Positions 1 to 7,716 of a DNA stretch of 25,652 bases are shown piece after piece. Positions within the stretch are counted from its first letter, which is position 1. Every line of letters begins with the position of its first letter. The stretch comes from Patescibacteria group bacterium. GTDB lineage: Bacteria; Patescibacteriota; Patescibacteriia; UBA9934. The stretch is from assembly GCA_018896835.1 (NCBI GenBank), contig JAHILS010000026.1:1-25652 (forward strand). The letters are read 5' to 3'. The notes under the pieces were generated by a model. It was given only the letters and a program-made list of their open reading frames with translations, was not told the DNA's origin and did no database searches. The translations under genes were made by a program, and so were the position numbers.

Positions 1-933
1 ATCATCTAAGTGAGTATCATCAATGGGAACAAAAAACCCATGCCACGGAATGGTTGTTGTTTACTGAAAATATCGGAACACGTTTAAGTATTGATGAGAC
101 AGCTTTAACAAAAGATGAGCTGTATACGATTCTAACTAACAAAGAAGGCAAAGGTGGCCCTGGGAGCATTGTCAGTATGGTAGAAGACGTAAAACCCAAG
201 GAAATTATTGCAGTTTTAAAGAAAATTCCTTTAGCTAGACGATTGTCGGTTGAAGAGGTTACCTGTGATTTGTCTAACTCCATGCAAATGATTATTCATA
301 GCGTGTTTCACAATGCGACGATAGTAGCAGATCGATTTCATGTTCAGAAGCTAGTAATTGAAGCGTTGCAACAGATAAGGATCAAGGAAAAACATAGGGC
401 AACAAAAGAAGAAACGGAGGCTGTAAAAGAAGCGAAGAAAAAAGGAAAAATCCATATCCCAAGAACCTACGAAAATGGAGATACAAAAAAACAACTTCTT
501 TCACGAAGTTTTCATTTACTATTTAAGCCCAGCAATAAATGGGGCAAACGACAACAGAAACGAGCAGAAATTTTGTTTAAAGAATTTCCTCAGATTGAAA
601 AAGCTTACAAGCTGGTGATGGAGTTTCGATCGTTTTATGAATATTCAAAAACAAAAAAAGAGGCGAAAAAGCGATTAGATAATTGGTACAAGCGAGTGAA
701 CGAAGAAGGTTTTGAAGATTTTATCCGAGAAGCTGAGTATTTAAAAACGAGAGAAGATATTATTTTAAACTATTTTGAAAACCGAAGCACCAATGCTTCC
801 GCCGAATCTTTTAACGCCAAACTTAAAGGGTTTCGAACTGTCATTAGAGGTGTAAGAGACAAGGCATTATTTTTATACAGAATTTCTAAACTATACGGAT
901 AGTCAATCTCTCCCCAAGATTTGCGTATGACCC
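1..933 (+). mobile_element. Right-hand part of an ISL3-family (ISAon1-like) insertion sequence, cut by the window edge
   Basis: The transposase reading frame is already open at base 3, so the left end lies outside the window. The right end is placed near base 933 because the minus-strand fic reading frame resumes there: the Fic-type motif SSQIEGT is read up to about base 934, and unrelated codons follow inside the element. The outer end read inward starts GGGTCATACGCAAATC, which I take as the probable right terminal inverted repeat. The left repeat and the target duplication cannot be seen, so the exact boundary is inferred. ISAon1-like elements are best known from Bacteroidota, which makes horizontal transfer likely. 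Confidence 0.75.
3..902 (+). CDS. ISL3-family transposase (ISAon1-like), C-terminal part
   Basis: This is a DDE transposase that cuts and joins IS ends. The frame is open from base 3; an in-frame TTG at 54 is probably not the true start, because the upstream codons (HLSEYHQWEQ, then ATEWLLF) continue the family pattern. Candidate catalytic residues are the Asp of LSIDETAL, the Asp of VADRFHVQ and the Glu of NASAESFNAKLKG near the C terminus, which is the spacing seen in ISL3 enzymes. A lysine-rich helical insert lies between the second Asp and the Glu, as in ISAon1 relatives. The stop is intact, so the visible part looks functional. The N-terminal zinc-ribbon/HTH part, often a separate ORF in this group, is not in the window. 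Confidence 0.88.
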   Translation, partial: HLSEYHQWEQKTHATEWLLFTENIGTRLSIDETALTKDELYTILTNKEGKGGPGSIVSMVEDVKPKEIIAVLKKIPLARRLSVEEVTCDLSNSMQMIIHSVFHNATIVADRFHVQKLVIEALQQIRIKEKHRATKEETEAVKEAKKKGKIHIPRTYENGDTKKQLLSRSFHLLFKPSNKWGKRQQKRAEILFKEFPQIEKAYKLVMEFRSFYEYSKTKKEAKKRLDNWYKRVNEEGFEDFIREAEYLKTREDIILNYFENRSTNASAESFNAKLKGFRTVIRGVRDKALFLYRISKLYG

Positions 934-1178
934 ATCGTTCCCTCAATTTGGCTTGAAGAAGCGGCATCTTTACGCAGATACATGAGCAAGAAAAAATCAG
1001 CATCGGGCAGAAGTTTAGTGATGCCATCAAGTTTGCCGAGAAGCCGAGTCGCCTCATTACTTTTTTTAATTATTTTGGCATCAAAAGTAAAACCATCTTT
1101 TGGAGGAAATGGGTTGGGAATGAAAGATTTATATCCTTCCTTTTGAACTTTATAAATGCCAACTTGCAAGGATTTCAT
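934..1178 (-). pseudogene. fic N-terminal fragment, truncated by the IS element
   Basis: The fragment starts with MKSLQVGIYK and carries the Fic N-terminal domain signature: an FIPNPFPP segment, then a leucine-rich helix (LLGKLDGI), then MYLRKDAASSSQIEGT, which is the conserved helix before the catalytic Fic core. In the family this core would follow with an HPFxxGNGR motif; here it is missing because the ISL3 element interrupts the gene right after SSQIEGT. Fic proteins usually transfer AMP to target proteins, and fic genes of this subtype often sit inside type I restriction-modification operons. That fits the hsdS fragment just upstream. The remnant cannot be catalytic. Confidence 0.8.
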
Positions 1179-1211
1179 AGTTTGTTTGCATCTTTTTTAG
1201 AACTTATACAA

Positions 1212-1240
1212 AGTATAGCAGTTTGTATCTTTTAGGTCAA
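1212..1240 (-). promoter_or_regulatory. Sigma70-type promoter of the truncated fic gene, with an operator-like inverted repeat
   Basis: On the minus strand TTGACC (1235-1240) is followed after exactly 17 bases by TATACT (1212-1217), 34 bases upstream of the fic ATG. An inverted repeat, ATACAAA at 1206-1212 and TTTGTAT at 1222-1228, straddles the -10 box and would suit a small repressor. No repressor gene is visible nearby. Confidence 0.6.
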
Positions 1241-1255
1241 GTAATGTATGCAAAC

Positions 1256-1420
1256 TTACAAATCACCACTAAGCACCTTTTTCAAAACTGATTTCTTTGA
1301 CTCTTCTAAATCTGCTAATTCTTGTCTGTATATCCCCTCAAGTTTTTTGGTTTCAGCAGAAAGCGCGTCTAGTTTAGCAACGATGGATTTTTGTTCGGGA
1401 AGAGGTAAAAAATATTTACT
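1256..1420 (-). pseudogene. hsdS 3' fragment (type I restriction specificity subunit)
   Basis: Reading the minus strand from about 1420 down to a TAA at 1256-1258 gives KYFLPLPEQKSIV, then AKLDALSAETKKLE, then a charged helix ending KKVLSGDL. This is the typical C-terminal conserved region of HsdS: the LPEQ motif after the second target-recognition domain and the long spacer helix that docks on HsdM. About 54 residues remain of a usual 400 or so. The frame meets a stop immediately upstream, where the sequence changes into a copy of the secY tail. No hsdM or hsdR is in the window, so this is a dead remnant of a restriction island that also held fic. Confidence 0.78.
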
Positions 1421-1454
1421 TTACGTCGTAATTTCGCATGGAGATTTGGGATTC
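1420..1454 (-). repeat. Displaced copy of the secY 3' end (direct repeat, outer copy)
   Basis: These 35 bases are identical to 3323-3357 inside the true secY. Similarity continues with a few mismatches over about 1416-1469 and encodes ESQISMRNYDVK and a stop, preceded by VIK, an in-frame TAA and Ile in place of Val. The copy is therefore decayed. The 590-aa gene next door ends with its TGA inside this copy. Confidence 0.85.
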
Positions 1455-1465
1455 AATTTATTTGA

Positions 1466-3238
1466 TCACGCCAGAAATCTCTTCATTTCTTTTTTCATCG
1501 CGCTTCGAACTGAGGGGATTGTTTTGAAACTTTTTACTAATTCTATTTGAAAACCTAGAATGCCGGCAGATGGCTGTAGAGCATCATACAATTCTTGTTT
1601 TTTTACGTATACAATTTTGGGCGACATTCCGTTCTTTGTTATAGCCTCTGAAAATATTGTAATCGGATCATTTAGGTCTGCAAGGCCAGAAGCTTTAATT
1701 TGAAGGATGTAGTGCGATTCCTGTTCAACAATTATCCATATACGGATAGGCGTGCCTGCCTGGATCATTGGAAATAATTCAGACGCTTGCTCATCCTTCC
1801 AATCAAACTCCCATACACCTACATTTTGTGGCTTTTCTAAATCAGCGATTTGCATGTCGTTAATTTTTTCAGATTGTCCAAGGGGTGCAATGCCTGAATA
1901 ATTTTCAATTTCTTTAAGAGCCTGACATGAATTGCGAAATTCGACTTCCTCTGGTGAAAAAGTATATGGATCAAATTCATCGCCATTATCTATATAAAGC
2001 CAATCAATTAAATTTTTATATTCCGGATGTTTTGGGTTTTTTAGTATTCTCTGCAAATCCGCATACCCATGCACACCACATGAATCCTCTGGCGGACAAG
2101 CGTTCTTGCCAGAAGTGCAACGTGGATATGATGCAACCGAACCATCCACGGGCAATTCACGTTCAAATAAAACCGTATGGTCCCACCCATCCCCAAAATC
2201 ATACTCATACTGACATTGCTTGACGATGACATTAAAATAATCACAAATTTTTTCCTTACGTTCATCCAGATCGAACTGATCACACGGTTCATTAAATTCT
2301 AGATTAGGTAATCTTATAATTAGCGGGCGTTTACCCTTTCTATCCACAACAAAATCATGTAAATGATAATCGCTCCAGCCCATAGCGTCCTGGATGGCGA
2401 GATGGAGCTCAAAAAAAGTACTATCACTTGGCAAAAGAACACGACGCCAAATTCGTGGCGTACTATAATTAAGCGTTATTTTAAATTGAAATATACTCCT
2501 CTCTTTTTCTTTTCCACCTTTTCTATTTGTTTTATCCATATTACGACTTTTCATAAATAAATCATCCTCTTGCTTTTGATTAACCTGGTCCATAACCCCA
2601 TGCAGGCCTTCGATTGTTGGGGAAATCCAGCCCTCTTCGGCACTACGCATGTATTCACAAACTGGGCAATCTTCGTCACTAAACCAATAAAGTGAATTTT
2701 CCTTTGCTTTAATCGGTGATGCACACAACCATTCTTCCATAACTTCCCAAAGATAATCTGCCTTGCCCTGATCCCATGCGCCCATATATGTTGGGTGAGT
2801 TTTATACATTTCTTTTTCAATATCAACGGCGCTCAATGTTTTGTCTTGCAATAATTGTTCCAGCTTTTCATTAACAATTTTTTCATTCGCATTATCCTCT
2901 TGTTCCAAAAATAATGGGTATTGCATGATTTCAAGCGCATTTTCCATTATCTGACGAAGTGCTAATGTGTCAGCATGTGGAATTAATTGCATCTGTTCCC
3001 CGTTGTGATGGTTACTGGTTACATCTGCCTGTACGACCTCTAACGTAGACGTGTTTAAATAATATTTTTTAGATATATCCGTTGCGATAGCTTCACACAG
3101 CTCATCAACAAGCGTTTTTGAAATTCCTCGCCCGTCTGGCAAAAGGAAAGGATGTCGTTCGTGCCACTCTTTATCGTGCTCTGTTTTATTCTGTTGAGAA
3201 GATGTCATAGAAATAATTTGATATTTAAGTAAATCCAT
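1466..3238 (-). CDS. Protein with a pRiA4b ORF-3-like domain
   Basis: The 590-residue product has three parts. Residues 1-245 are helical and charged, with a CPVC pair at 191-194. Residues 249-430 match the plasmid pRiA4b ORF-3-like family: FQFKITL, then PRIWRRVLLP, AIQDAMGW, HLHDF, the signature YDFGDGWDHTVLFE, YPRC and ACPPEDSCG. The last 150 residues are unassigned. The biochemical role of the family is unknown; members are common on plasmids and in mobile regions. The start is fixed by AGGAG nine bases upstream of the ATG. The gene lies after the secY terminator and is bracketed by the duplicated secY tail, so I infer it arrived as an insertion. No recombinase accompanies it. Confidence 0.8.
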   Translation of the reverse strand: MDLLKYQIISMTSSQQNKTEHDKEWHERHPFLLPDGRGISKTLVDELCEAIATDISKKYYLNTSTLEVVQADVTSNHHNGEQMQLIPHADTLALRQIMENALEIMQYPLFLEQEDNANEKIVNEKLEQLLQDKTLSAVDIEKEMYKTHPTYMGAWDQGKADYLWEVMEEWLCASPIKAKENSLYWFSDEDCPVCEYMRSAEEGWISPTIEGLHGVMDQVNQKQEDDLFMKSRNMDKTNRKGGKEKERSIFQFKITLNYSTPRIWRRVLLPSDSTFFELHLAIQDAMGWSDYHLHDFVVDRKGKRPLIIRLPNLEFNEPCDQFDLDERKEKICDYFNVIVKQCQYEYDFGDGWDHTVLFERELPVDGSVASYPRCTSGKNACPPEDSCGVHGYADLQRILKNPKHPEYKNLIDWLYIDNGDEFDPYTFSPEEVEFRNSCQALKEIENYSGIAPLGQSEKINDMQIADLEKPQNVGVWEFDWKDEQASELFPMIQAGTPIRIWIIVEQESHYILQIKASGLADLNDPITIFSEAITKNGMSPKIVYVKKQELYDALQPSAGILGFQIELVKSFKTIPSVRSAMKKEMKRFLA

Positions 3239-3284
3239 CTTAATCTTCTCCTACTTCACGTAAAAAATCAAACTTTTCCGTAAC

Positions 3285-3312
3285 AAAAACAAGGCCTTTC
3301 GGCCTTGTTTTT
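3285..3312 (-). terminator. Rho-independent terminator after secY
   Basis: A perfect 12-bp stem (3285-3296 with 3301-3312) closes a four-base loop that reads GAAA on the minus strand. It is flanked by A and T runs, so it could work in both directions. It lies 7 bases past the secY stop and separates the ribosomal operon from the 590-aa gene. Confidence 0.9.
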
Positions 3313-3318
3313 TTATGT

Positions 3319-4593
3319 TTATTTTACGTCGTAATTTCGCATGGAGATTTGGGATTCTACTTGTTTGATCATATCGATGATAACTGCCACTACGATGATC
3401 ACAGAGGAACCTCCGACAATTAGGTTTGGGCTTTGGGTGATGCCTTTGACTATTACTGGCAAAATGGCGATCACGGAAAGGAAGGTTGCGCCTCCAAGAA
3501 GAATTCTGTTTCTTACCCAAGTCAAGTATTTTTCAGTTTGTGCGCCTGGGCGAACACCGGGAATAAATCCGCCTTGCTTTTGCAAATTCTCTGCCACTTG
3601 CTCTGGTCGGAAAATGATTGTGGCGTAGAAGTAGGTGAATGAGAAAACTAGGAGGAAGTAAACGATTCCGTAAAACCAGTTATTGGCAAAGATCTTGATG
3701 GTGAAGTCAGCCACATCTCTGATAACCTGCGTTTTAGCGTTAGCAAAGAATTGAGCAATGAGTGGAGGAAATACCATGATGGAGATGGCAAAGATGATCG
3801 GAATCATTCCACCTAAGTTAACCCGCATTGGTAAGTGTGAGGCAACCTTCTGCGTTGCTACCCCTCTCATTCCCCGCGCATACTGCACTGAAATATTACG
3901 TTGTCCTTCGTTGATGACAATAACTGCAATAATAGTAACGATCGTGAGAACGAGGAAAAGTATCAAGTTAAACAAATCGCTTTGAGTATAAGTGGCGGCC
4001 GCTCTTTGAATAAAGCCAGGGAAGCCAGAGATTATTCCAGCAAGAATTAAAAGTGAAATTCCGTTACCCACATTACGTTCGTTCATAAGTTCCCCTAACC
4101 ACATCAAGAATACTGTTCCGGCAGTTAGTGAGAGCAAAGCAATGATTAGCGAAAATCCTTGAATATTAAATCCAACTCCTAACTGTCCACCCTGCTGTTG
4201 AATAATTGTTAGCACTCCAAAACCCTGAATAAAAGCAAGCGGAGCAGTGGCATAACGCGTCCAACGATTAAGCTTATCTCTTCCTTGTTGCTCTTTTTGC
4301 ATCTCCTCGACTGTTGGAAAGATCATACCCAAAAGCTGGAAAATAATCGAAGCTGTGATGTATGGAGCGATTCCGAGGGCAACAACGGAGAAGTTTTCCA
4401 GTGTTCCACCGGAAAACATGTTTAATAGTCCAAAAAACTGGTTTGAATTTAAAAATGTATCAAGTCCAGCTGAATCAATTCCTGGGACTGTGATGTGAGC
4501 CGCTACGCGGAAAATGCTCACAGCCAGTAAAAGAAACAATAAACTATTTCTCAATTCCTTGATTTTCCAAACGCGGAGCAATTTTTCTAACAT
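3319..4593 (-). CDS. secY: Preprotein translocase subunit SecY
   Basis: SecY is the channel subunit of the SecYEG translocon in the cytoplasmic membrane. The 424-residue product has the family length and ten hydrophobic segments, beginning with the N-terminal RNSLLFLLLAVSIFRVAA helix, then the plug region ITVPGID and FSGGTLENFSVVALGIAPYI. The conserved cytoplasmic loop RGMRGVA and the GGFIPGVRPG segment before the last helices are present. It is the last gene of the ribosomal block; its ATG comes 3 bases after the rplO stop, and an AGGAGG lies inside the end of rplO. The usual followers adk, map and infA are absent here: a terminator and accessory DNA follow. Its 3' end is duplicated at 1420-1454. 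Confidence 0.97.
   Translation of the reverse strand: MLEKLLRVWKIKELRNSLLFLLLAVSIFRVAAHITVPGIDSAGLDTFLNSNQFFGLLNMFSGGTLENFSVVALGIAPYITASIIFQLLGMIFPTVEEMQKEQQGRDKLNRWTRYATAPLAFIQGFGVLTIIQQQGGQLGVGFNIQGFSLIIALLSLTAGTVFLMWLGELMNERNVGNGISLLILAGIISGFPGFIQRAAATYTQSDLFNLILFLVLTIVTIIAVIVINEGQRNISVQYARGMRGVATQKVASHLPMRVNLGGMIPIIFAISIMVFPPLIAQFFANAKTQVIRDVADFTIKIFANNWFYGIVYFLLVFSFTYFYATIIFRPEQVAENLQKQGGFIPGVRPGAQTEKYLTWVRNRILLGGATFLSVIAILPVIVKGITQSPNLIVGGSSVIIVVAVIIDMIKQVESQISMRNYDVK
3323..3357 (-). repeat. Direct repeat, copy inside the intact secY 3' end
   Basis: Identical over 35 bases to 1420-1454. It covers the last codons of secY. Together the two copies frame a 1.9-kb segment holding the secY terminator and the pRiA4b-type gene. 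Confidence 0.85.
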
Positions 4594-4596
4594 AGG

Positions 4597-5040
4597 TTAG
4601 GCGTCAACCCTGCCTCCTGCTGCTAATATCTTTTCCTTGGCAACCTTGGAAACAGAGCATTTTTTAACAATGATTGATTTTGAAATTTCACCGTCAGAGA
4701 GAATCTTAACATTATCCTGATTGGCATGAATAAGACCCTTCTTGGCTAATGTCTTTGGAGAAACAACTTCGTCCTTGATAAATTGGGTGTCCAAAACACT
4801 TAACTTTACAACTGATGACGTTGGTTTTTGCGACTTAAAGCCACGCAACTTTGGTGTAGCCAGCATTAGCTTACGCATACCGAGTCGCTTGTATCCACCG
4901 GTTCCGGAGCGTGACTTTTGACCTTTTTGTCCACGTGAGGCAGTGTGTCCACCTTTTCCAGATCCGTAACCACGTCCAACACGCTTACCAGCAGTTTTGG
5001 CACCTTTTCTTTTTTCTAGATTGTGTAAAGCAAGTGTCAT
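4597..5040 (-). CDS. rplO: 50S ribosomal protein L15
   Basis: L15 binds 23S rRNA late in large-subunit assembly. The 147-residue protein has the basic, glycine-rich N-terminal tail (RVGRGYGSGKGGHTASRGQKGQ) with the GGYKRLGMRK segment, then the compact C-terminal domain (SDGEISKSIIVK). Length is normal. The start lies only 6 bases from the rpsE stop, leaving no room for rpmD (L30), which sits here in most bacteria. Confidence 0.96.
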   Translation of the reverse strand: MTLALHNLEKRKGAKTAGKRVGRGYGSGKGGHTASRGQKGQKSRSGTGGYKRLGMRKLMLATPKLRGFKSQKPTSSVVKLSVLDTQFIKDEVVSPKTLAKKGLIHANQDNVKILSDGEISKSIIVKKCSVSKVAKEKILAAGGRVDA

Positions 5041-5046
5041 ATATTT

Positions 5047-5676
5047 CTATTTTACCTCTGCAACCTCCTTTTTTGGAGCTTGCTTTTTTGCAGGTGTTTT
5101 TTCTTCTTTCTTGATTGAATCTTTTACGTCTACAACTTTAGCTGGCTTTACTTCTGAATTATCAACCGGAGTTAATGCTCGCAAAGCGCTAAATGTTGCC
5201 TTGGCATTGTTGATTTTATTGTTGCCACCCAACACTTTTGAAACCGCGTTTGGCACGCCGGCTAAGGTTAGCACCATGCGAATTGCTCCACCTGACTTTA
5301 GTCCTGTTCCTTTTGGCGCTGGCTTAAGAACAACTTTAGCTGCTCCAAACTTGGCGTAAACATCATGCGGGATTGTTTCGTTCTTCATCTGCACGTTAAC
5401 AATGTTTTTCTTGGCTTGGCGGAAAGCTTTTTCAATAGCGATTTGCACGTCAGCTCCTTTAGCAACACCGAGTCCAACTCGACCCTTACGATCACCAATA
5501 AGCAAACAAGCTCGGAAGCGCATACGTTTTCCACCTTTGGTAACACGGGTAACACGAGCAAGTTCCAAAATCTTTTGCTCAAACTCGCTCTGTTCTTTTT
5601 GAACTGGGCGTCGTCGGCGAGGCTTTCTAATTTCACCTCTTGCTCCTTGTGGTTTTTCAAACTTATCGTCTTTCAT
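5047..5676 (-). CDS. rpsE: 30S ribosomal protein S5
   Basis: S5 contributes to decoding accuracy and to mRNA unwinding at the ribosome entry. The double-stranded-RNA-binding fold is visible as VTKGGKRMRFRACLLIGDRKGRVGLG, followed by the second domain with LKPAPKGTGLKSGGAIRMVL. At 209 residues it is longer than the usual 165 or so, owing to an N-terminal basic stretch and a Lys/Ala/Glu-rich tail from about residue 175 with no similarity I recognise. Such low-complexity tails are frequent in CPR ribosomal proteins. It is followed by rplO after 6 bases. Confidence 0.95.
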   Translation of the reverse strand: MKDDKFEKPQGARGEIRKPRRRRPVQKEQSEFEQKILELARVTRVTKGGKRMRFRACLLIGDRKGRVGLGVAKGADVQIAIEKAFRQAKKNIVNVQMKNETIPHDVYAKFGAAKVVLKPAPKGTGLKSGGAIRMVLTLAGVPNAVSKVLGGNNKINNAKATFSALRALTPVDNSEVKPAKVVDVKDSIKKEEKTPAKKQAPKKEVAEVK

Positions 5677-5682
5677 ACTCGA

Positions 5683-6042
5683 TTAAAATTCAAGACCGTT
5701 TTCACGGGCAGAGTCGGCAATTGCCTTAACGCGACCGTGATAAAGGTATGCACCTCTATCAAACATTATTTTAGTAATACCCGCTGTTTTTGCCCGCTTA
5801 GCGACTTCAGCTCCTACAAGCGCGGCAATTTCCAATGGTTTTTTTCCTTTAGCTTCAACGTGACTATCAGATGCCATAGCCAACACAACACCTTTACTGT
5901 CATCAATCACCTGAGCGGTTATGTGCTTACTTGAACGAAATACAGTCAATCGTGGGCGTTCTTGAGTACCACGAATCTTGCTACGTGTTCGATGAGCACG
6001 TCGCACTTTGCGTATTTGTTTTTGTTTTATTGTTTCTTTCAT
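5683..6042 (-). CDS. rplR: 50S ribosomal protein L18
   Basis: L18 binds 5S rRNA together with L5. The 119-residue product has the basic N terminus (RKVRRAHRTRSKIRG), the PRLTVFRSSKHITAQVIDD strand region and the end motif FDRGAYLYHGRVKAIADSAR, all standard for the family. It lies 2 bases downstream of rplF and 6 bases upstream of rpsE. Confidence 0.96.
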   Translation of the reverse strand: MKETIKQKQIRKVRRAHRTRSKIRGTQERPRLTVFRSSKHITAQVIDDSKGVVLAMASDSHVEAKGKKPLEIAALVGAEVAKRAKTAGITKIMFDRGAYLYHGRVKAIADSARENGLEF

Positions 6043-6044
6043 AA

Positions 6045-6584
6045 TTATTCAGACTTAGCTGCCTTACCTGCCTTACGGCGGACAATTTCGTCTTTGTATC
6101 TAAAACCTTTTCCTTTGTAGGGTTCTGGCTTTTTAAGACTTCTAATCTCAGAAGCTACCTGACCCACAAGTTGTCTATCTATTCCGTCAATCGTCAAAAC
6201 AGCACCTTCTATTTTTCCGTCAATTCCTTCAGGAAGATCATATTCAACTTCGTGAGAAAAACCAAGTCGCATAACAACTTTTTTACCACGCAATTCCATA
6301 CGATAACCAACGCCTTGCAATTCAAGAGACTTTGACCAGCCGGTGGAAACTCCAATTATCATATTGGCCACATTAGCACGTGTTGTTCCCCAAATTGCGC
6401 TATTGCCGTCTTTTGGGGCGTTGACAACCACAGCTTTAGCTTCATCATCAACCGACACATCGATCACTTTTGGGATTTCCAAAGAAAGCTCGCCTTTTGG
6501 ACCTTTAACAGAAAGTTGATTGCCAGCAACTGAAATAGTCACTGCTTCTGGTAAACTGATTAATTTTTTTCCTATTCGTGACAT
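6045..6584 (-). CDS. rplF: 50S ribosomal protein L6
   Basis: L6 lies at the base of the L7/L12 stalk near the sarcin-ricin loop. The 179-residue protein begins MSRIGKKLISLP and shows both repeated domains, the VKGPKGEL segment in the first and the C-terminal signature PEPYKGKGFRYKDEIVRRKAGK. Length and order are normal. Spacing to rpsH is 3 bases. Confidence 0.97.
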   Translation of the reverse strand: MSRIGKKLISLPEAVTISVAGNQLSVKGPKGELSLEIPKVIDVSVDDEAKAVVVNAPKDGNSAIWGTTRANVANMIIGVSTGWSKSLELQGVGYRMELRGKKVVMRLGFSHEVEYDLPEGIDGKIEGAVLTIDGIDRQLVGQVASEIRSLKKPEPYKGKGFRYKDEIVRRKAGKAAKSE

Positions 6585-6587
6585 ATG

Positions 6588-6980
6588 CTAGAAGATTTCG
6601 CAAATTACTTCACCTCCCAAGCGACGCTTACGAGCTTCAATATTTGTCATTAGTCCGTTTGGAGTTGAGATGATTGAAATTCCATAACCAGAACGTACCG
6701 TATGAATGCCAGTAGTTTGAACATATATTCGGCGTCCAGGCTTGCTTACTCTTTTTATTGCCGTAATCTTTGGCTGTTTGTTCTCATACTTAAGTTGCAT
6801 CCTGATTTGTTTGCACTTCACGCCATCGATGATCTCAACGCTGGAAATATATCCTTCTTTTTCAAAGACTTTTGCGAGTGCGAATTTCATTTTAGACATT
6901 GGGACATCAACGTTGTGCTTGCCAATGATGGAAGCATTACGAATACGTGTCAACATGTCTGAGATTGGATCTGTCATCAT
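6588..6980 (-). CDS. rpsH: 30S ribosomal protein S8
   Basis: S8 is a primary binder of the 16S central domain and, in E. coli, the translational repressor of the spc operon. The 130-residue product starts MMTDPISDMLTRIRNAS and ends with the conserved block SKPGRRIYV, GYGISIISTPNGLMTNIEARK, GGEVICEIF. Two adjacent ATG codons are possible starts; the difference is one residue. Spacing to rpsN is 2 bases. Confidence 0.96.
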   Translation of the reverse strand: MMTDPISDMLTRIRNASIIGKHNVDVPMSKMKFALAKVFEKEGYISSVEIIDGVKCKQIRMQLKYENKQPKITAIKRVSKPGRRIYVQTTGIHTVRSGYGISIISTPNGLMTNIEARKRRLGGEVICEIF

Positions 6981-6982
6981 AA

Positions 6983-7168
6983 TTACCAGCTTGCTTTTTT
7001 AATACCAGGAATTTCTCCTTTATTGGCCAACTCACGGAAACAAATTCGGCATAGTCCGAAATCTCGGATAAAACCGTGATTTCTACCACATCGCCAACAT
7101 CGATTCACACTCCGCGACATGAACTTTGGTTTTCTTTTTGATTTTACAATCTGATTCTCTGTTGCCAT
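6983..7168 (-). CDS. rpsN: 30S ribosomal protein S14, zinc-binding type
   Basis: This is the short 61-residue zinc form of S14 (also called type Z). It starts MATENQIVKSKRKPKF and carries two Cys pairs, CWRCG and CRICF, that bind zinc, with the end KGEIPGIKKASW. A longer frame reaching back to 7201 exists, but it would run into rplE; the ATG at 7168 overlaps nothing but the preceding spacing and fits the family N terminus. It lies between rplE and rpsH as usual. Confidence 0.96.
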   Translation of the reverse strand: MATENQIVKSKRKPKFMSRSVNRCWRCGRNHGFIRDFGLCRICFRELANKGEIPGIKKASW

Positions 7169-7169
7169 A

Positions 7170-7715
7170 CTATTTGGTATTTTTCTTAAATGGGAAACCA
7201 AGTGCTTTGAACAAGGCTAGCCCCTCTTCATGAGTTTTGGCTGATGTTGTGATTACAACCTGTAAACCATGCAAGGATTCAACCTCATTGGCATTGATTT
7301 CAGGAAATGCAGTATGTTCTTTGAACCCGTAATTGAAGTTTCCATGAGAATCAACTGCACCTTCTGGGATCCCACGAAAATCGCGAATACGTGGCAAAGT
7401 TACACACACTAATTTTTCTACAAAATCCCACATTCTGTATCCGCGCAAAGTAACCATTGCGCCAACAGCCTGTCCTTCGCGGATTTTAAATCCCGCTTCT
7501 GACTTTCGAGCCTTTGTTTGAACTGGCTTTTGACCAGAAATACGTGTTAAAGTTTCCAAAATTACTTCCATAAACTTTGGATCACGTTTTGAGTTTAACC
7601 CAGAATTGACAGTCACCTTGGTAATTCTTGGTGTCTGCAATACATGCTTAAACCCGAAACGTTCTTTAAGCGCTGGAACAACCACTGTTTCGTATTGTTT
7701 TTTTAGATTTGCCAT
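7170..7715 (-). CDS. rplE: 50S ribosomal protein L5
   Basis: L5 binds 5S rRNA and contacts P-site tRNA. The 181-residue protein shows KKQYETVVVPALKERFG, the central ISGQKPVQTKARKSEAGFKIREG motif split over a strand and loop, and the MWDFVEKLVCVTLPRIRDFRG block with the later NFNYGFKEHTAFPEI. Length is normal. Its TAG stop is 1 base upstream of the rpsN ATG. Confidence 0.97.
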   Translation of the reverse strand: MANLKKQYETVVVPALKERFGFKHVLQTPRITKVTVNSGLNSKRDPKFMEVILETLTRISGQKPVQTKARKSEAGFKIREGQAVGAMVTLRGYRMWDFVEKLVCVTLPRIRDFRGIPEGAVDSHGNFNYGFKEHTAFPEINANEVESLHGLQVVITTSAKTHEEGLALFKALGFPFKKNTK

Positions 7716-7716
7716 A

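Noticed and set aside
1248..1550. Plus-strand frame of 100 codons
   Set aside because: It is the shadow of the hsdS fragment and secY tail on the minus strand, where the recognised protein motifs lie.
3936..3943. ACGATCGT inside secY as a further palindrome copy
   Set aside because: Only the 8-bp core matches; the TTTTTCA and TGAAAAA arms are absent, so it is chance.
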